Of a DNA stretch of 64,000 nt, positions 55,832-64,000 are shown one piece after another. The translations under genes were made by a program, and so were the position numbers. Positions within the stretch are counted from its first letter, which is position 1. Every line of letters starts with the position of its first letter. The notes under the pieces were generated by a model. The model did no database searches. It was not told where the DNA came from and saw only the letters and a program-made list of their open reading frames with translations. The DNA is from Mucilaginibacter sp. KACC 22773. GTDB taxonomy: Bacteria > Bacteroidota > Bacteroidia > Sphingobacteriales > Sphingobacteriaceae. The stretch covers positions 3,348,001 through 3,412,000 of the forward strand of contig NZ_CP117883.1 in the NCBI RefSeq assembly GCF_028736215.1, read 5' to 3'.

Positions 55832-56015
55832 CGAGGGCACTGAAAAAGTCCTTTAAAATCAAAAGGGTACTTTTACAGATAAAATGGAGGCGCTGAGAAT
55901 CGTCTGTACGAAATCACTCTCTACCAACCTACCCGAATACGCCAACGAAAAAGAGGTTGTTTTCAATTTTGAAAACAACCTCTTTTGATAAATAGCCACT
56001 TTTTCAGTGCCCTCG
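55832..56015. repeat. Pair of 18-bp perfect inverted repeats bounding about 150 nt
   Basis: cgagggcactgaaaaagt (55832-55849) recurs exactly inverted at 55998-56015. gcgctcg sequences lie just outside both arms. The arrangement looks like the ends of a small non-autonomous (MITE-like) element or an IS relic with a terminator-like hairpin inside. Confidence 0.65.
55949..55986. terminator. Bidirectional terminator-like hairpin
   Basis: An 18-bp self-complementary stretch (55949-55966 with 55969-55986) closes on a small TT centre, flanked by A-runs and T-runs. It could end the reverse-strand tra operon, whose last gene stops at 56098. Confidence 0.7.
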
Positions 56016-56097
56016 CGCTCGCCGCCGGCGACCTTCAACCTAAACCTTATCACAATTGACCGGCGATCGCCAGTCATTAGTATTGCAAATCTACAAT

Positions 56098-56862
56098 TTA
56101 TACACTCATTTTTGGGCCCCGTTTACTGGACTGCTGTTTTGCACGCTCATTCTCCTGGTTCTGCGCTTGTTTTTGGTCTTTTTTATGATCTGCCTTCAAT
56201 TCCGGCTTTTTATAATGCTCTAGCTGCTGCGCTTCGCCTTTCCAGTTTGTCAGGTTAATGCGATGTTCGGCGGGATTGGCCTCTATAAATAATTTGACTT
56301 CCTTGCCATCCTTCATCGCGGTAACCTGGTGACGATTGCCTTTCTCCAATGACTTCATCAGCTTTTCACGGGCTCCGTCCTCATTAATGCCGACGATGTC
56401 CAATTTGTCAACGGCCCGTTCAGGCTTGTAGTTCCAGCCATCAGTAAATGGCCGTAGTTTGTAATTACCGTTTTCGGTTTTGTTTTCCTTGTCAATGATG
56501 ATCCAGGCATTGTATTTTTCCCCTTCAAGGTTCTCTAACTGCTTGTGAACCGCCCGTCCTTCTATTAAGTTATAAGCTTCTTTAGCGGTAATGCCGCTGC
56601 CTTTATTGATATAAAAGGTTTGCTGCATTTCTTTATCCCTGAGTGAAGCATCGTATCTATTGAAGAAATACATATCATTCTGGTCGCCGGCTTTGTAGTG
56701 GAGGGTGTAGTCCACGCTTTGCTTGTTATACTCCTGTGTCTTATCGAGGGTAAATTCCTTCTTGCCGGATTTGATATTTTTCTCCAGTTCGTCATTGAGC
56801 TTCTCACCAAACCCCAGGTTCAGCAATTGCTTTTGCAGGTAGCTTAAATTTTCTGTGTTCAT
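56098..56862 (-). CDS. DUF3945-like conjugative-element protein
   Basis: The 254-residue protein contains NRHQVTAMKDGKEVKLFIEANPAEHRINLTNWKGE (about 178-212), the repeat-type sequence found in DUF3945 proteins of Bacteroidota conjugative elements, and a long charged Lys/Gln-rich tail. Its N-terminal half includes YINKGSGITAKEAYNLIEGRAVHKQL. It has no membrane segment, and its role in transfer is unknown. It is the last gene of the tra operon, 14 nt after traM. The expected traN is not found here. Confidence 0.75.
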   Translation of the reverse strand: MNTENLSYLQKQLLNLGFGEKLNDELEKNIKSGKKEFTLDKTQEYNKQSVDYTLHYKAGDQNDMYFFNRYDASLRDKEMQQTFYINKGSGITAKEAYNLIEGRAVHKQLENLEGEKYNAWIIIDKENKTENGNYKLRPFTDGWNYKPERAVDKLDIVGINEDGAREKLMKSLEKGNRHQVTAMKDGKEVKLFIEANPAEHRINLTNWKGEAQQLEHYKKPELKADHKKDQKQAQNQENERAKQQSSKRGPKMSV

Positions 56863-56876
56863 AGTACTTGATTTAA

Positions 56877-57902
56877 TTAACGATTGATTTTTAAAAGGAC
56901 AGGGTATTCGTCTGTTAGCCTGACTTTGATCTTTTTTATCTTTTTGCTGAATAAGCCTTTGGCCGCGTTGATGCCTCCGGCAGCCGCTTGCGCGCCGAGG
57001 CTTTGGTCCATGGTCAGGAACTGCATGCTTTGGATCGCGTTATCAGCGCCATTGCCTGCCGCGCCGCCAAGTTCAGCTTCCGGTGCCGGTATACCGGGCA
57101 TACCGTCCAGGCTGAATACCGTAAGGTTGACCGGGATGATCTGCTTATCCAGCCGGATGTTTTGAATGGTCAGCAGTAAACGCTGGTTAGTGACCTCGCA
57201 AACGCCGAAGATTTCCTGTCCTTTGGATAAGAACTGGTTTTTCAGGGTTACGGTGTCCGTCAGTTTCAGTTTGACAGCGCCGCCATCCATTACCTTTTGT
57301 TTGCCATCGATAACAGCAGGTATCGCCCGGAAGGGTTTGGCCGGTTCTGTTATTGCTGCTTTTTGTTTTACCGTGGCGGGGTTTTGTATGGCCTGTATCT
57401 TGTCCAGCATTTTATTCAATTGCTGCATTTCGGGATCGGGCGCGTTGCTGCCGCCATTCATGTTCCGCATCATTTTTTTAAGCTGCTTTACTTGCTGCGG
57501 CTCCGGTTCTTCGTAGCTGGCCGTTTGCTGGTGTTCTTGCTGCGGCTGGCTTAATTGTTTATTCAATTGTGCCAGTTTCGCCTGTATCTTTTTCGCCTGA
57601 TCGTCCGGCGTGGCTGCGGAATCGGTCTTTTGTGGGGTTGCTTTATCCAGGCCCATCGACTTTAAAAAGGCCGGGCTTACGCCGTCTTGCGTCGAATCAT
57701 GCTGGGCAGCCTGGTAAACCGCCATTTTATCGGTTTTATCCTGCGCTTTAAATTGCGCTTCGGGCAGGTCGGTGTCGAGGCCTTTGTTGTTGACCAGGGG
57801 CCGGCTGCCGGCTTTGCCGCCGCCCAAAGCCCAGAAGGCCATGGTCAGGAAAGGGATCACCAATAGCGGCAATACCAGAAGGAATTTTCGTTGCTTTTCC
57901 AT
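56877..57902 (-). CDS. traM: Conjugative transposon protein TraM (VirB10-like)
   Basis: The 341-residue protein has an N-terminal membrane helix (about 7-25), a long Gln/Lys/Pro-rich periplasmic stretch (about 40-190) and the conserved C-terminal TraM domain (about 195-341; VKLKLTDTVTLKNQFLSKGQEIFGVCEVTNQRLLLTI; LLKINR end). It spans the periplasm as part of the type IV secretion core. It starts 1 nt after the upstream gene. Confidence 0.92.
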   Translation of the reverse strand: MEKQRKFLLVLPLLVIPFLTMAFWALGGGKAGSRPLVNNKGLDTDLPEAQFKAQDKTDKMAVYQAAQHDSTQDGVSPAFLKSMGLDKATPQKTDSAATPDDQAKKIQAKLAQLNKQLSQPQQEHQQTASYEEPEPQQVKQLKKMMRNMNGGSNAPDPEMQQLNKMLDKIQAIQNPATVKQKAAITEPAKPFRAIPAVIDGKQKVMDGGAVKLKLTDTVTLKNQFLSKGQEIFGVCEVTNQRLLLTIQNIRLDKQIIPVNLTVFSLDGMPGIPAPEAELGGAAGNGADNAIQSMQFLTMDQSLGAQAAAGGINAAKGLFSKKIKKIKVRLTDEYPVLLKINR

Positions 57903-57903
57903 A

Positions 57904-58131
57904 TCAGTGTTTTTTAAGGGTTAATGAATCTTTTAACTGCGGCCCGGATGGCTGGCCGATATGTTGCGGTACCGGAATCGGTTTAATTTGCGCATCGAAA
58001 TGGCTGTAGCGGATGCTCAGCGCCAGCAGGCACAGGAATACCAGGCAAAAACCGAAGTACAGCGTAACTTGTGTCCAGTCTCCACGGGTGTTGAACCAGT
58101 CATTGAGCCGGTAGATGTAGCGGCGTATCAT
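57904..58131 (-). CDS. Small TraL-position membrane protein
   Basis: The 75-residue protein has one transmembrane segment (about 21-43, TLYFGFCLVFLCLLALSI) with a basic cytoplasmic N-terminus (MIRRYIYRLNDWFNTRGDW). Position between traK and traM and size fit TraL of Bacteroidota conjugative transposons. Sequence alone is too short to prove it. It overlaps the traK stop by 4 nt. Confidence 0.72.
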   Translation of the reverse strand: MIRRYIYRLNDWFNTRGDWTQVTLYFGFCLVFLCLLALSIRYSHFDAQIKPIPVPQHIGQPSGPQLKDSLTLKKH

Positions 58132-58745
58132 GGGTTATTGATGGTGGTGTCACGGTTAGCGATGGTTTCCCAATGTTCGATCAGGAATCCGTGTGGATTA
58201 TTATCCGAACGGCTGACATTACGCAGGTAACCCTGCGTAACCAGTAGTTTATTGATGGTGGATGTGGCGCGGATCAGCTTTTCAGTTGCGAAGCATTTGA
58301 AAGCATACGGATAACTGTTCATGTTCAACTGGATACTGTCGACCGCTATGGACTGGCTGATGTTTCCGGAAATGAGGTTATTGTAATAGCTTTTCTCCTT
58401 CAGTCCATTATACTGGTTACGTGCGCTTTCATCAGCGAGGTATAAGGCCTTGCTGATATTGCTTTCGATAACTTTTTCATCGGGATCAAGTGTGAAAAAA
58501 TAATGATGGAACATCCTGATGTGGTCGCGGGCTTCGACGGGTATATTGTCTTTCCGGTCTGCGGCGATGGCTTCCAGCGCCTTACCGTTGGCCAGTACAT
58601 AGATATGCGCTGACGCTTTCTGGTAAGCGGCAAAGGCGAAATAGATGGCGTTGACGGATATCAGGGCGCTGGTTAATATCACCAGGGCGACGATGCGTTT
58701 ATTCTGCTGGAAAGCGGTTTCGATATTTCTGAGGTGTGTGAACAT
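58128..58745 (-). CDS. traK: Conjugative transposon protein TraK (VirB8-like)
   Basis: The 205-residue protein starts FTHLRNIETAFQQNKRIVALVI, the conserved TraK N-terminus, with one membrane helix (about 17-38) and a periplasmic domain containing DHIRMFHHYFFTLDPDEKVIESNI (about 74-97). It acts as an inner-membrane assembly factor of the mating pore. It is 5 nt from traJ and 4 nt into the traL-like gene. Confidence 0.93.
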   Translation of the reverse strand: MFTHLRNIETAFQQNKRIVALVILTSALISVNAIYFAFAAYQKASAHIYVLANGKALEAIAADRKDNIPVEARDHIRMFHHYFFTLDPDEKVIESNISKALYLADESARNQYNGLKEKSYYNNLISGNISQSIAVDSIQLNMNSYPYAFKCFATEKLIRATSTINKLLVTQGYLRNVSRSDNNPHGFLIEHWETIANRDTTINNP

Positions 58746-58750
58746 GATGA

Positions 58751-59944
58751 TTATTTTTTAGGGTTGCCATTTAATTTTTCTGCCTGCACATCGTTGGAGC
58801 CGGCCGAGCGGTAGCCGTCGGCGATGTACCCTGGTGTATTGATGATGTTTTTAGCGCCTTCGGCCATTCTTTCACCGGTGGCAGAGGTAGCAGATTTCAC
58901 CGAACTCAGGCTGATCGATGTCAGGTTGGTGACTTTATTTAGTAAACCGTTACCGCCACCGGGATTGATAATATAGCCCGCAACGGCAGGTACCGTAAAA
59001 TAGCCGACTATGCCGATCAAAAGAAAAATGAGGTAGGCCGTATCGGTCGAACTAAAAAAAGTATCACCCGCGCTTTGTACTTGCTGAATATCCAGTTTCA
59101 GCATATTTTCCTGTACTTTCCCGATGATACTGCCGAAAATATTGGCGACGGGTAGCCATAAAAACACATTCAGATATTTCGCAAGCCAGGTCGTCAGCGT
59201 ATGCTGGAAGCCGTCAAAGACGGAAAGACCGAATACCAATGGGCCGAGAATGGCCAATACGACCAGATAAAAGGTCCGGATGGTGTTGATACAAAGCGCG
59301 GCTGCTTCATAGATCACCTGCAATAGCTCAGACATCCATTGCTTGACGCTGTTGCGGAAGTTATAGCTGGCTTTATCCATGGCGAATTTGACATCATTGC
59401 CAAGGCTCTTTAAGAGTTTATCATTATTGCCTTCTTTATCATTTGGATGGGTGTATTTATACCATTTATCTCTGTCGCCTTCACCGCTTTCACCGACGTA
59501 TACCTGCCAGGCATCTGTTTTTTCAATAGCAGCTTCTTTCTGCGCCAGCAATTGGGCGATAGCCGCATCTGAATTCTTGACCATACCGCCTGTGGCGGTT
59601 ACCACCGGGTTCATGACACCGTTGATCACTGCGATCACGGTCGGGAATAGCAGGATGGCCATACCTAAAGCAAAGGGGCGCATTAAGGGGTAAAAGTCAA
59701 CCGGTTCGGCACTGGCCAAATGCCGCCACACACGTGCGGCGATATACCAGAGTGCACCGAACCCGGCAATACCACGGGCCACGCCGATCAACTGGCTGCA
59801 CATCGGGAGCATTTCGGTATAGACGTTATCCAGCACGCTTTGCAATCCGTGAATATCATCTGCCAGCCCGTCCGCCCTGGAAAATAGAGGAATGAAGATC
59901 CCCGTCAGCGCCAGTACGGCGCTTAATAAAAGCTTCTTTTTCAT
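58751..59944 (-). CDS. traJ: Conjugative transposon protein TraJ (VirB6-like)
   Basis: The 397-residue polytopic protein has a signal-like start, then GLQSVLDNVYTEMLPMCSQLIGVARGIAGFGALWYIAARVWRHLA, the TraJ hallmark, and about six transmembrane helices. A soluble insertion lies at about 130-200 (KEAAIEKTDAWQVYVGE). It forms part of the inner-membrane platform of the secretion channel. Confidence 0.93.
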   Translation of the reverse strand: MKKKLLLSAVLALTGIFIPLFSRADGLADDIHGLQSVLDNVYTEMLPMCSQLIGVARGIAGFGALWYIAARVWRHLASAEPVDFYPLMRPFALGMAILLFPTVIAVINGVMNPVVTATGGMVKNSDAAIAQLLAQKEAAIEKTDAWQVYVGESGEGDRDKWYKYTHPNDKEGNNDKLLKSLGNDVKFAMDKASYNFRNSVKQWMSELLQVIYEAAALCINTIRTFYLVVLAILGPLVFGLSVFDGFQHTLTTWLAKYLNVFLWLPVANIFGSIIGKVQENMLKLDIQQVQSAGDTFFSSTDTAYLIFLLIGIVGYFTVPAVAGYIINPGGGNGLLNKVTNLTSISLSSVKSATSATGERMAEGAKNIINTPGYIADGYRSAGSNDVQAEKLNGNPKK

Positions 59945-59954
59945 AAAATTCGTT

Positions 59955-60599
59955 TTAGTTTATCTTGTAAAGCCGCTTAAGCGTTCGCGTATCATTCAGG
60001 TCCTTGCTCCGCTGCAAACTCAGCATCACTGCCTGCCGGTTAAAGAAACGCAGGAACTGTAACTGGTCGGAACTGCTGTTATAAATGCGGTCAATCGCCC
60101 GCAGGCGGTCATCATCAGACATGCGCAGTTTTCCAGCGGTTGTGACACTGGACAAGTCATCGATATTGGCATCGCTTTGCCTCACCAACTGGCTGAACAC
60201 ATTATTGATATAAGTAAGTTCACTGTTGCTGAATGTTCCGCTTAGCCGGAACAAACTGGCATAACGCTGATACTCGCTGAGCAGATCGTTTTGCTGGCTC
60301 ATGATCTGGCCGACCCTGGGGTTATTGCGCACTGCGGGATTGACCGCCATTAGACCCGTCAGGTAAATGTTATGCAGGTCAAAATTGCCTTTCGATAAAT
60401 TGGAAATGGTACCGTAGCCTTGCTGGTAGATCTGGTAGCCTTTTTTCATATCCGACAGGATCGCTTTGAATTGGGTCAGTTTTTCGATATTCAGTAGTAA
60501 TTGCTGTAATTCATCGCTTTGGGCGTTGGCCTTGATGCAAAAAATCAGCATCAAAATCAATACGGCGCCACAGCGCCTGAGTGTGTTAATCCTTTTCAT
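59955..60599 (-). CDS. TraI-like conjugal transfer protein, paralogue 3
   Basis: The 214-residue exported protein has a signal peptide ending KANAQSD at about 27, then a helical body with LRAIDRIYNSSSDQL and the C-terminal signature MLSLQRSKDLNDTRTLKRLYKIN. It is the third of three related genes in tandem, all ending in an LxRSKDLN-type motif. It is probably a periplasmic component of the mating apparatus. Its start overlaps the previous gene by 14 nt. Confidence 0.82.
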   Translation of the reverse strand: MKRINTLRRCGAVLILMLIFCIKANAQSDELQQLLLNIEKLTQFKAILSDMKKGYQIYQQGYGTISNLSKGNFDLHNIYLTGLMAVNPAVRNNPRVGQIMSQQNDLLSEYQRYASLFRLSGTFSNSELTYINNVFSQLVRQSDANIDDLSSVTTAGKLRMSDDDRLRAIDRIYNSSSDQLQFLRFFNRQAVMLSLQRSKDLNDTRTLKRLYKIN

Positions 60600-61269
60600 A
60601 CAAACGATTTAAAGTGATTACTTCATTTTTACCCTGCTGCTTTTGCAGCACATAGACTTTAATCTGGCTGCTACAGGCAGCTGCAAAACGGTAATTATCC
60701 TCCATGGCAGCGTGCAGGCGTGCGATCTGCCGGATGCGTTCCTCATCGCTCATTTCAGTTTTTTGATCCGCCAGCACCGTTTGCAGGTCGTTTAAACGGG
60801 TATCACAGTCATTTAATAAAGCGGCACAAACGCTGCCGAGGTAGCTCCTTTCGTTAACGGTAAGGCCCTGCTGACTTTTGATGGCCGATGTTTGCGCTAA
60901 AATATCCTGTTGCCAGCGAAGGATATCCTTTACCTGTGGGTTATCGCTGACCGGAACGCTGACAGTTTTCAGGTGAGCATAATAGCTGCTGTGTAAGCCA
61001 TATTCATTGCCGATATAGTTACCGATGGAACCCAGACCGCCTTTAGCGATATGGTAGCCTTTTTGCAGGTAGCCGCTATACATTTGCAAGGCAGCGATCT
61101 GCTGCAGCAAATATTTTTTTTGCGTTTTCTTCTGGCTGAACCACTCTGCGAAAGTTTGGGCCCGGGCGCAATGGCTCATTGCCGCCAATACCAAAATAAA
61201 AGCGATCAGTGTCTTCGCTTTTGGGGGGAGGCGGGTTGCCTGTTTCAAAATCTGTTCAACGGATGCCAT
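60586..61269 (-). CDS. TraI-like conjugal transfer protein, paralogue 2
   Basis: The 227-residue protein has a hydrophobic signal (about 18-37, ending CARAQ) after a polar N-terminus. Its helical body carries the paralogue pattern MSDEERIRQIARLHAAMEDNY and a degenerate tail VYVLQKQQGKNEVITLNRLYEKD. It is the most diverged of the three TraI-like paralogues and sits in the middle, overlapping both neighbours by 14 nt. Confidence 0.8.
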   Translation of the reverse strand: MASVEQILKQATRLPPKAKTLIAFILVLAAMSHCARAQTFAEWFSQKKTQKKYLLQQIAALQMYSGYLQKGYHIAKGGLGSIGNYIGNEYGLHSSYYAHLKTVSVPVSDNPQVKDILRWQQDILAQTSAIKSQQGLTVNERSYLGSVCAALLNDCDTRLNDLQTVLADQKTEMSDEERIRQIARLHAAMEDNYRFAAACSSQIKVYVLQKQQGKNEVITLNRLYEKD

Positions 61270-61924
61270 AATAGTTTTTGATGGTTTGTACTTCGTTTAA
61301 ATCCTTACTCCGGTGCAGGCTGAGGATCATATTCTGGTTATTATATTGTTTCAGGTCGCTGTAATTTTCGTCCAGCCGGTCACCGGCCTGGTTGATGGCT
61401 TCCAGCCGCTGCTGGTCGGTCATCTGGGTTTTACCGGGGTTGACGACCAGCATGATCTGGTCGAGGTTCTTGGCGGAGGCATCCAAAAGGCCCAGGTAAA
61501 CCCGCTGCATTTCATTGATCTCTTCGATACGGAAATGTTTATCCGATTGAAAAAGCTTCCAGGCCCGCTGATATTCTCCAACCAGGGCCACTTGTTGTAG
61601 TGTAAGGTCCTTAATGCGCTGGTAATAAGCAATGGTGGATTTGATTTGCCATAGTTCCCGGTAGTATTCATCATAGAGTGAACGCTGCTTTTCGGACCAA
61701 TCGGAGATCTCGTTCAACCTGAACCTGGACAGTTCGTTCTCCAATGCTTTTTGCGCATTCTGTAGCCAGATGGTATTATTTTGCATGCGTTGTACCTTCA
61801 GGTCGATGGCTTTGATTACTTTTTTTACCACAAGCTTGACAGCTTCAGCAATCGGTATCTGAGCATCTGACCTGCTACTATAGCAGGTCAGCATCACTAT
61901 GATGATGATAATTAATTTTTTCAT
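61256..61924 (-). CDS. traI: Conjugal transfer protein TraI, paralogue 1
   Basis: The 222-residue protein has a signal peptide (ending RSDAQI at about 22), then KLVVKKVIKAIDLKVQRMQNNTIWLQNAQKALENELS, the TraI signature of Bacteroidota conjugative transposons, and the tail ILSLHRSKDLNEVQTIKNYYGIR. This is the periplasmic TraI of the mating system, not the F-plasmid relaxase of the same name. It overlaps the lipoprotein gene upstream by 4 nt. Confidence 0.9.
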   Translation of the reverse strand: MKKLIIIIIVMLTCYSSRSDAQIPIAEAVKLVVKKVIKAIDLKVQRMQNNTIWLQNAQKALENELSRFRLNEISDWSEKQRSLYDEYYRELWQIKSTIAYYQRIKDLTLQQVALVGEYQRAWKLFQSDKHFRIEEINEMQRVYLGLLDASAKNLDQIMLVVNPGKTQMTDQQRLEAINQAGDRLDENYSDLKQYNNQNMILSLHRSKDLNEVQTIKNYYGIR

Positions 61925-62235
61925 TTGTTAATCTGCTTATAGATAGTTGATCCGATGGCGATCTGGCGATCTCCCAATTCGATAATTGGGCTATTAGGGT
62001 CGTTGAAAATCCATCGTTCTACACTCCACTCTTTCGGTTTCAATTGACCATTTCTGATCTTACGATAACCAGTGCGCTTTGTAACGATATCTTTTTTGAT
62101 AATGATGGTATCATCCGCCAAGGAGAATTCATTCTTCCAACTGGCAACATAAGTCCCGTCGTGGCTTTCACGTTCGCAGCCCGCAAATAATGCGGCTGAC
62201 AGCAATCCAATGCATCCGATCAATAACTTTTTCAT
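61921..62235 (-). CDS. Small lipoprotein within the tra operon
   Basis: The 104-residue protein has a clear lipobox (SAALFAGCERES, Cys19) and a compact beta-rich domain (GTYVASWKNEFSLADDTIIIKKDIV; GYRKIRNGQLKPKEWSVERWIFND). It is coupled by 4-nt overlaps to both traG and traI. A surface-exclusion or pore-assembly role is possible from position, but the sequence shows no known motif. Confidence 0.78.
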   Translation of the reverse strand: MKKLLIGCIGLLSAALFAGCERESHDGTYVASWKNEFSLADDTIIIKKDIVTKRTGYRKIRNGQLKPKEWSVERWIFNDPNSPIIELGDRQIAIGSTIYKQINK

Positions 62236-64000
62236 GCGGCGTTATTTTTAGTTTGTTGTTCTTCCTGAACGATAACCGCAATGGCTTTGCGGATATCGCC
62301 GTATTTCTTTTTGTAAGCTTTGACTTTGGCTTTTTCAGCTGATTCCGTGGTATAGGTCCAGTATTCTTCCCGGCTTACTTCCGTACGATAAACCCTCGAA
62401 AGCTGGCCGTTCAAACTGATAAATACTTCCTTGTATTTATAGCGTTCATCATTGGCCCGGTTCATACTCATAATGAGCGCGGTTTCTTTATCGGTGATAC
62501 CCAGTAGTTGCTGGATTTTTGGAAAGTCATTTTGGTACTTGCACTGATCCAGTAATATCTTGCAATCGCTGTTATTGATAATGGCCTGTTTGACGACAGG
62601 CGAACTGATGATATCTTCAATGTCCTGGGTAACCACCAGCGCTTCGCCGAAATACTTCCTTACCGTTTTGAACAAATACTTAATGTATTCGGCCATGCCT
62701 TCGCGTGCGATGGCTTTCCAGGCTTCCTCGATCAGGATCATTTTACGCGTTTCCTTGGATAGTTTGCGCATTTTACTCACGAAGGTTTCCATGATGATGA
62801 GTGTCACCACCGGGAACAGGATCGGGTGGTCTTTGATATTGTCCAGTTCAAATACGATAAAGCGGCGGTGCAGCAGATCGAGGTTTTCTGTCGCATTGAG
62901 CAGGTAATCATATTCACCGCCTTTATAATAGGGCCGCAATACGAACAATAAATTGTCGATGTCGAAATGTTCATCTTTCACTTTACTTGCCTTCATGGTC
63001 TGGTAAAAAGGCCCTTGCAAAAACTCGTAGAAAGAATTGAAGCAGGCGAACTCGGGGTCAGACTGGTAGTAATGGAACAGCGCATCGGAGATCGCGATAT
63101 ATTCGGAACGCTGCACGCCTTCGTCTTCTTTTTTCCAGAGCGCCAGGATCATGGCTTTGATGCTTTCCCGTTTTTCGGTATCCAGCAGGTCGCCTTCACC
63201 CACGTAAAAAGGATTGAAACTGATGGGGCTGTCTTCACTATAGGTGAAATAATAGCCGTCCACAAATTCACAAAGGCCTTCATAGCTATGGCCGACATCG
63301 ACCAACACGATATGCGCGTCCTGCTCATAATAGCTGCGCAGCAAATGGTTGGTAAAAAAAGATTTTCCGCTGCCGGACGGCCCTAAAATGAACTTGTTAC
63401 GATTAGTTGTGATACCGTTTTTCATCGGCTCATCACTCAGGTCGACATGCAGCGGGTTGCCGCTCAACCGGTCGCCGAGCCGGATACCGCAGGGTGAAAG
63501 GCTGCTTCGGTAGTTGGTTTCCAGGTTGAAAAAGCAGGCGGCCTGCTCGGCGAACGTATCGAAAGTGTCGTTCATCGGGAAGTTGCCCGCGTTGCCGGGC
63601 AGGCCCGCCCACCAGATCTGCGGGGCGCCATCCGTTTCCTGTTTGGGCTGCGCGTCCAGTTGGGCCAGCGCCGAGCTGACTTTGTTTTTGACGTCTTTCA
63701 ACTGTGCTTTATCGGCCGTCCAGGCCAGGATGTTGAAATGTGCCTTAACCGGAAGCCGTTGCTGGCTGATCGCTTCGTTCAAGAACTCCTGGGTGGCATC
63801 ACGGCCGATTGCGTTTTCGCGGGAGTAGGCCGAGAGCGATTGCAGGCGCAGCTTTTTGGCTTCCAGTTTTTTAAGGGTTTTGGCACTGTCTTCAATAAAT
63901 AGATACTGGTTGTAAATATGGTTGCAGTTCAGCAGGGCACCGACCGGGGTGGCAAAGCCGGTACTGAACTTGGTTTTATCGGTACTGTATTGGTCGTAAG
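62232..64000 (-). CDS. traG: Conjugative transposon ATPase TraG (VirB4-like), 5' end outside window
   Basis: The frame is open from 64000 to the stop at 62232 (about 589 codons visible); an in-frame TTG at 63780-63782 is not a credible start because homologous-looking sequence continues upstream (YLFIEDSAKTLKKLEAKKLR). Walker A is GPSGSGKSFFTNHLL, followed by HIVLVDVGHSYEGLC. The Walker B-type segment is RKMILIEEAWKAIAREGM, with the VTQDIEDI sensor motif after it. This VirB4-type ATPase energises pilus and channel assembly. It heads the visible part of the operon. Confidence 0.94.
   Translation of the reverse strand, partial: YDQYSTDKTKFSTGFATPVGALLNCNHIYNQYLFIEDSAKTLKKLEAKKLRLQSLSAYSRENAIGRDATQEFLNEAISQQRLPVKAHFNILAWTADKAQLKDVKNKVSSALAQLDAQPKQETDGAPQIWWAGLPGNAGNFPMNDTFDTFAEQAACFFNLETNYRSSLSPCGIRLGDRLSGNPLHVDLSDEPMKNGITTNRNKFILGPSGSGKSFFTNHLLRSYYEQDAHIVLVDVGHSYEGLCEFVDGYYFTYSEDSPISFNPFYVGEGDLLDTEKRESIKAMILALWKKEDEGVQRSEYIAISDALFHYYQSDPEFACFNSFYEFLQGPFYQTMKASKVKDEHFDIDNLLFVLRPYYKGGEYDYLLNATENLDLLHRRFIVFELDNIKDHPILFPVVTLIIMETFVSKMRKLSKETRKMILIEEAWKAIAREGMAEYIKYLFKTVRKYFGEALVVTQDIEDIISSPVVKQAIINNSDCKILLDQCKYQNDFPKIQQLLGITDKETALIMSMNRANDERYKYKEVFISLNGQLSRVYRTEVSREEYWTYTTESAEKAKVKAYKKKYGDIRKAIAVIVQEEQQTKNNAA

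Larger units (their letters stand above)
55496..56097. other. Non-coding junction between glycan locus and tra operon
   Basis: No convincing gene is present. The region holds an 18-nt perfect palindrome ACATTCAAATTTGAATGT (55722-55739), an 18-bp inverted repeat (55832-55849 with 55998-56015) and, nested inside it, an 18-bp hairpin (55949-55986). An ORF on the reverse strand (55859-56077) runs through these repeats and is probably part of a decayed mobile sequence. Confidence 0.6.

Noticed and set aside
55859..56077. 72-codon reverse ORF at the PUL/tra junction
   Set aside because: It reads through the hairpin and inverted repeat; at best a decayed fragment of a mobile element.
62232..63782. 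TraG start at the TTG near 63782
   Set aside because: The frame continues open to the window edge with family-like sequence, so the true start is beyond 64000.

Overview
The window looks like a chromosomal segment from a Bacteroidota of the Sphingobacteriaceae type (Mucilaginibacter/Pedobacter-like). The case rests on SusC/SusD and hybrid two-component genes, Bacteroides-type conjugative transposon tra genes, TAnnTTTG promoter boxes, a CTnDOT-like integrase and an L21-L27 ribosomal pair. Species assignment is an inference from content, not a database match.

Region by region. 1-6.2 kb is ordinary chromosome: rpmA (cut by the edge), rplU, a membrane-anchored unknown, a four-helix-bundle gene enclosed by a 36-nt inverted repeat, a dicarboxylate/glutamate-type symporter, two tandem 26-residue microproteins, a GlxA-type AraC regulator and a HAD phosphatase. 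A tRNA-Met(CAU) at 6175-6248 is followed directly by a tyrosine integrase, and I read this as the left end of an integrative and conjugative element (ICE). The right end is not in the window.

6.5-33.5 kb is the integrase, a YhcG-type nuclease and a long cargo island. The cargo is redox, detoxification and hydrolytic enzymes punctuated by AraC, HxlR and TetR regulators. It holds a PaoABC-like periplasmic molybdenum aldehyde oxidoreductase, two aldo-keto reductases, SDR and MDR reductases, an AhpD-like protein, a quinol-monooxygenase-like protein, DJ-1 and WrbA-like proteins, alpha/beta hydrolases, a GH127/146 arabinofuranosidase and an amidohydrolase. The island carries clear scars: a decayed copy of the AraC/MBL/esterase start at 18.6-19.2 kb, two broken XRE genes, and a GH gene whose 5' end is a copied fragment of the neighbouring amidohydrolase gene.

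33.7-39.2 kb (+ strand) is the mobilisation module: an excisionase-like HTH, ParA, a small DNA-binding candidate, MobC, relaxase and a VirD4-type coupling protein. A short opposing operon of unknowns follows (39.2-40.1 kb). 40.7-55.1 kb is a polysaccharide utilisation locus: hybrid two-component sensor, SusC, SusD, a TIG-domain surface protein, a carbohydrate-binding protein, an AraC regulator and a GH51-like lipoprotein. A decayed second hybrid-sensor tail lies just beyond it. 55.8-56.1 kb holds nested inverted repeats. 56.1-64 kb (- strand) is a tightly overlapping type IV secretion operon (traG, a lipoprotein, three TraI-like paralogues, traJ, traK, a traL-like gene, traM and a DUF3945-like gene), with traG cut by the window edge.

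Together these suggest a mobile element carrying both a redox/aldehyde-handling island and an arabinose-polymer-type glycan locus, with the glycan locus sitting between the mobilisation and mating-pore modules.
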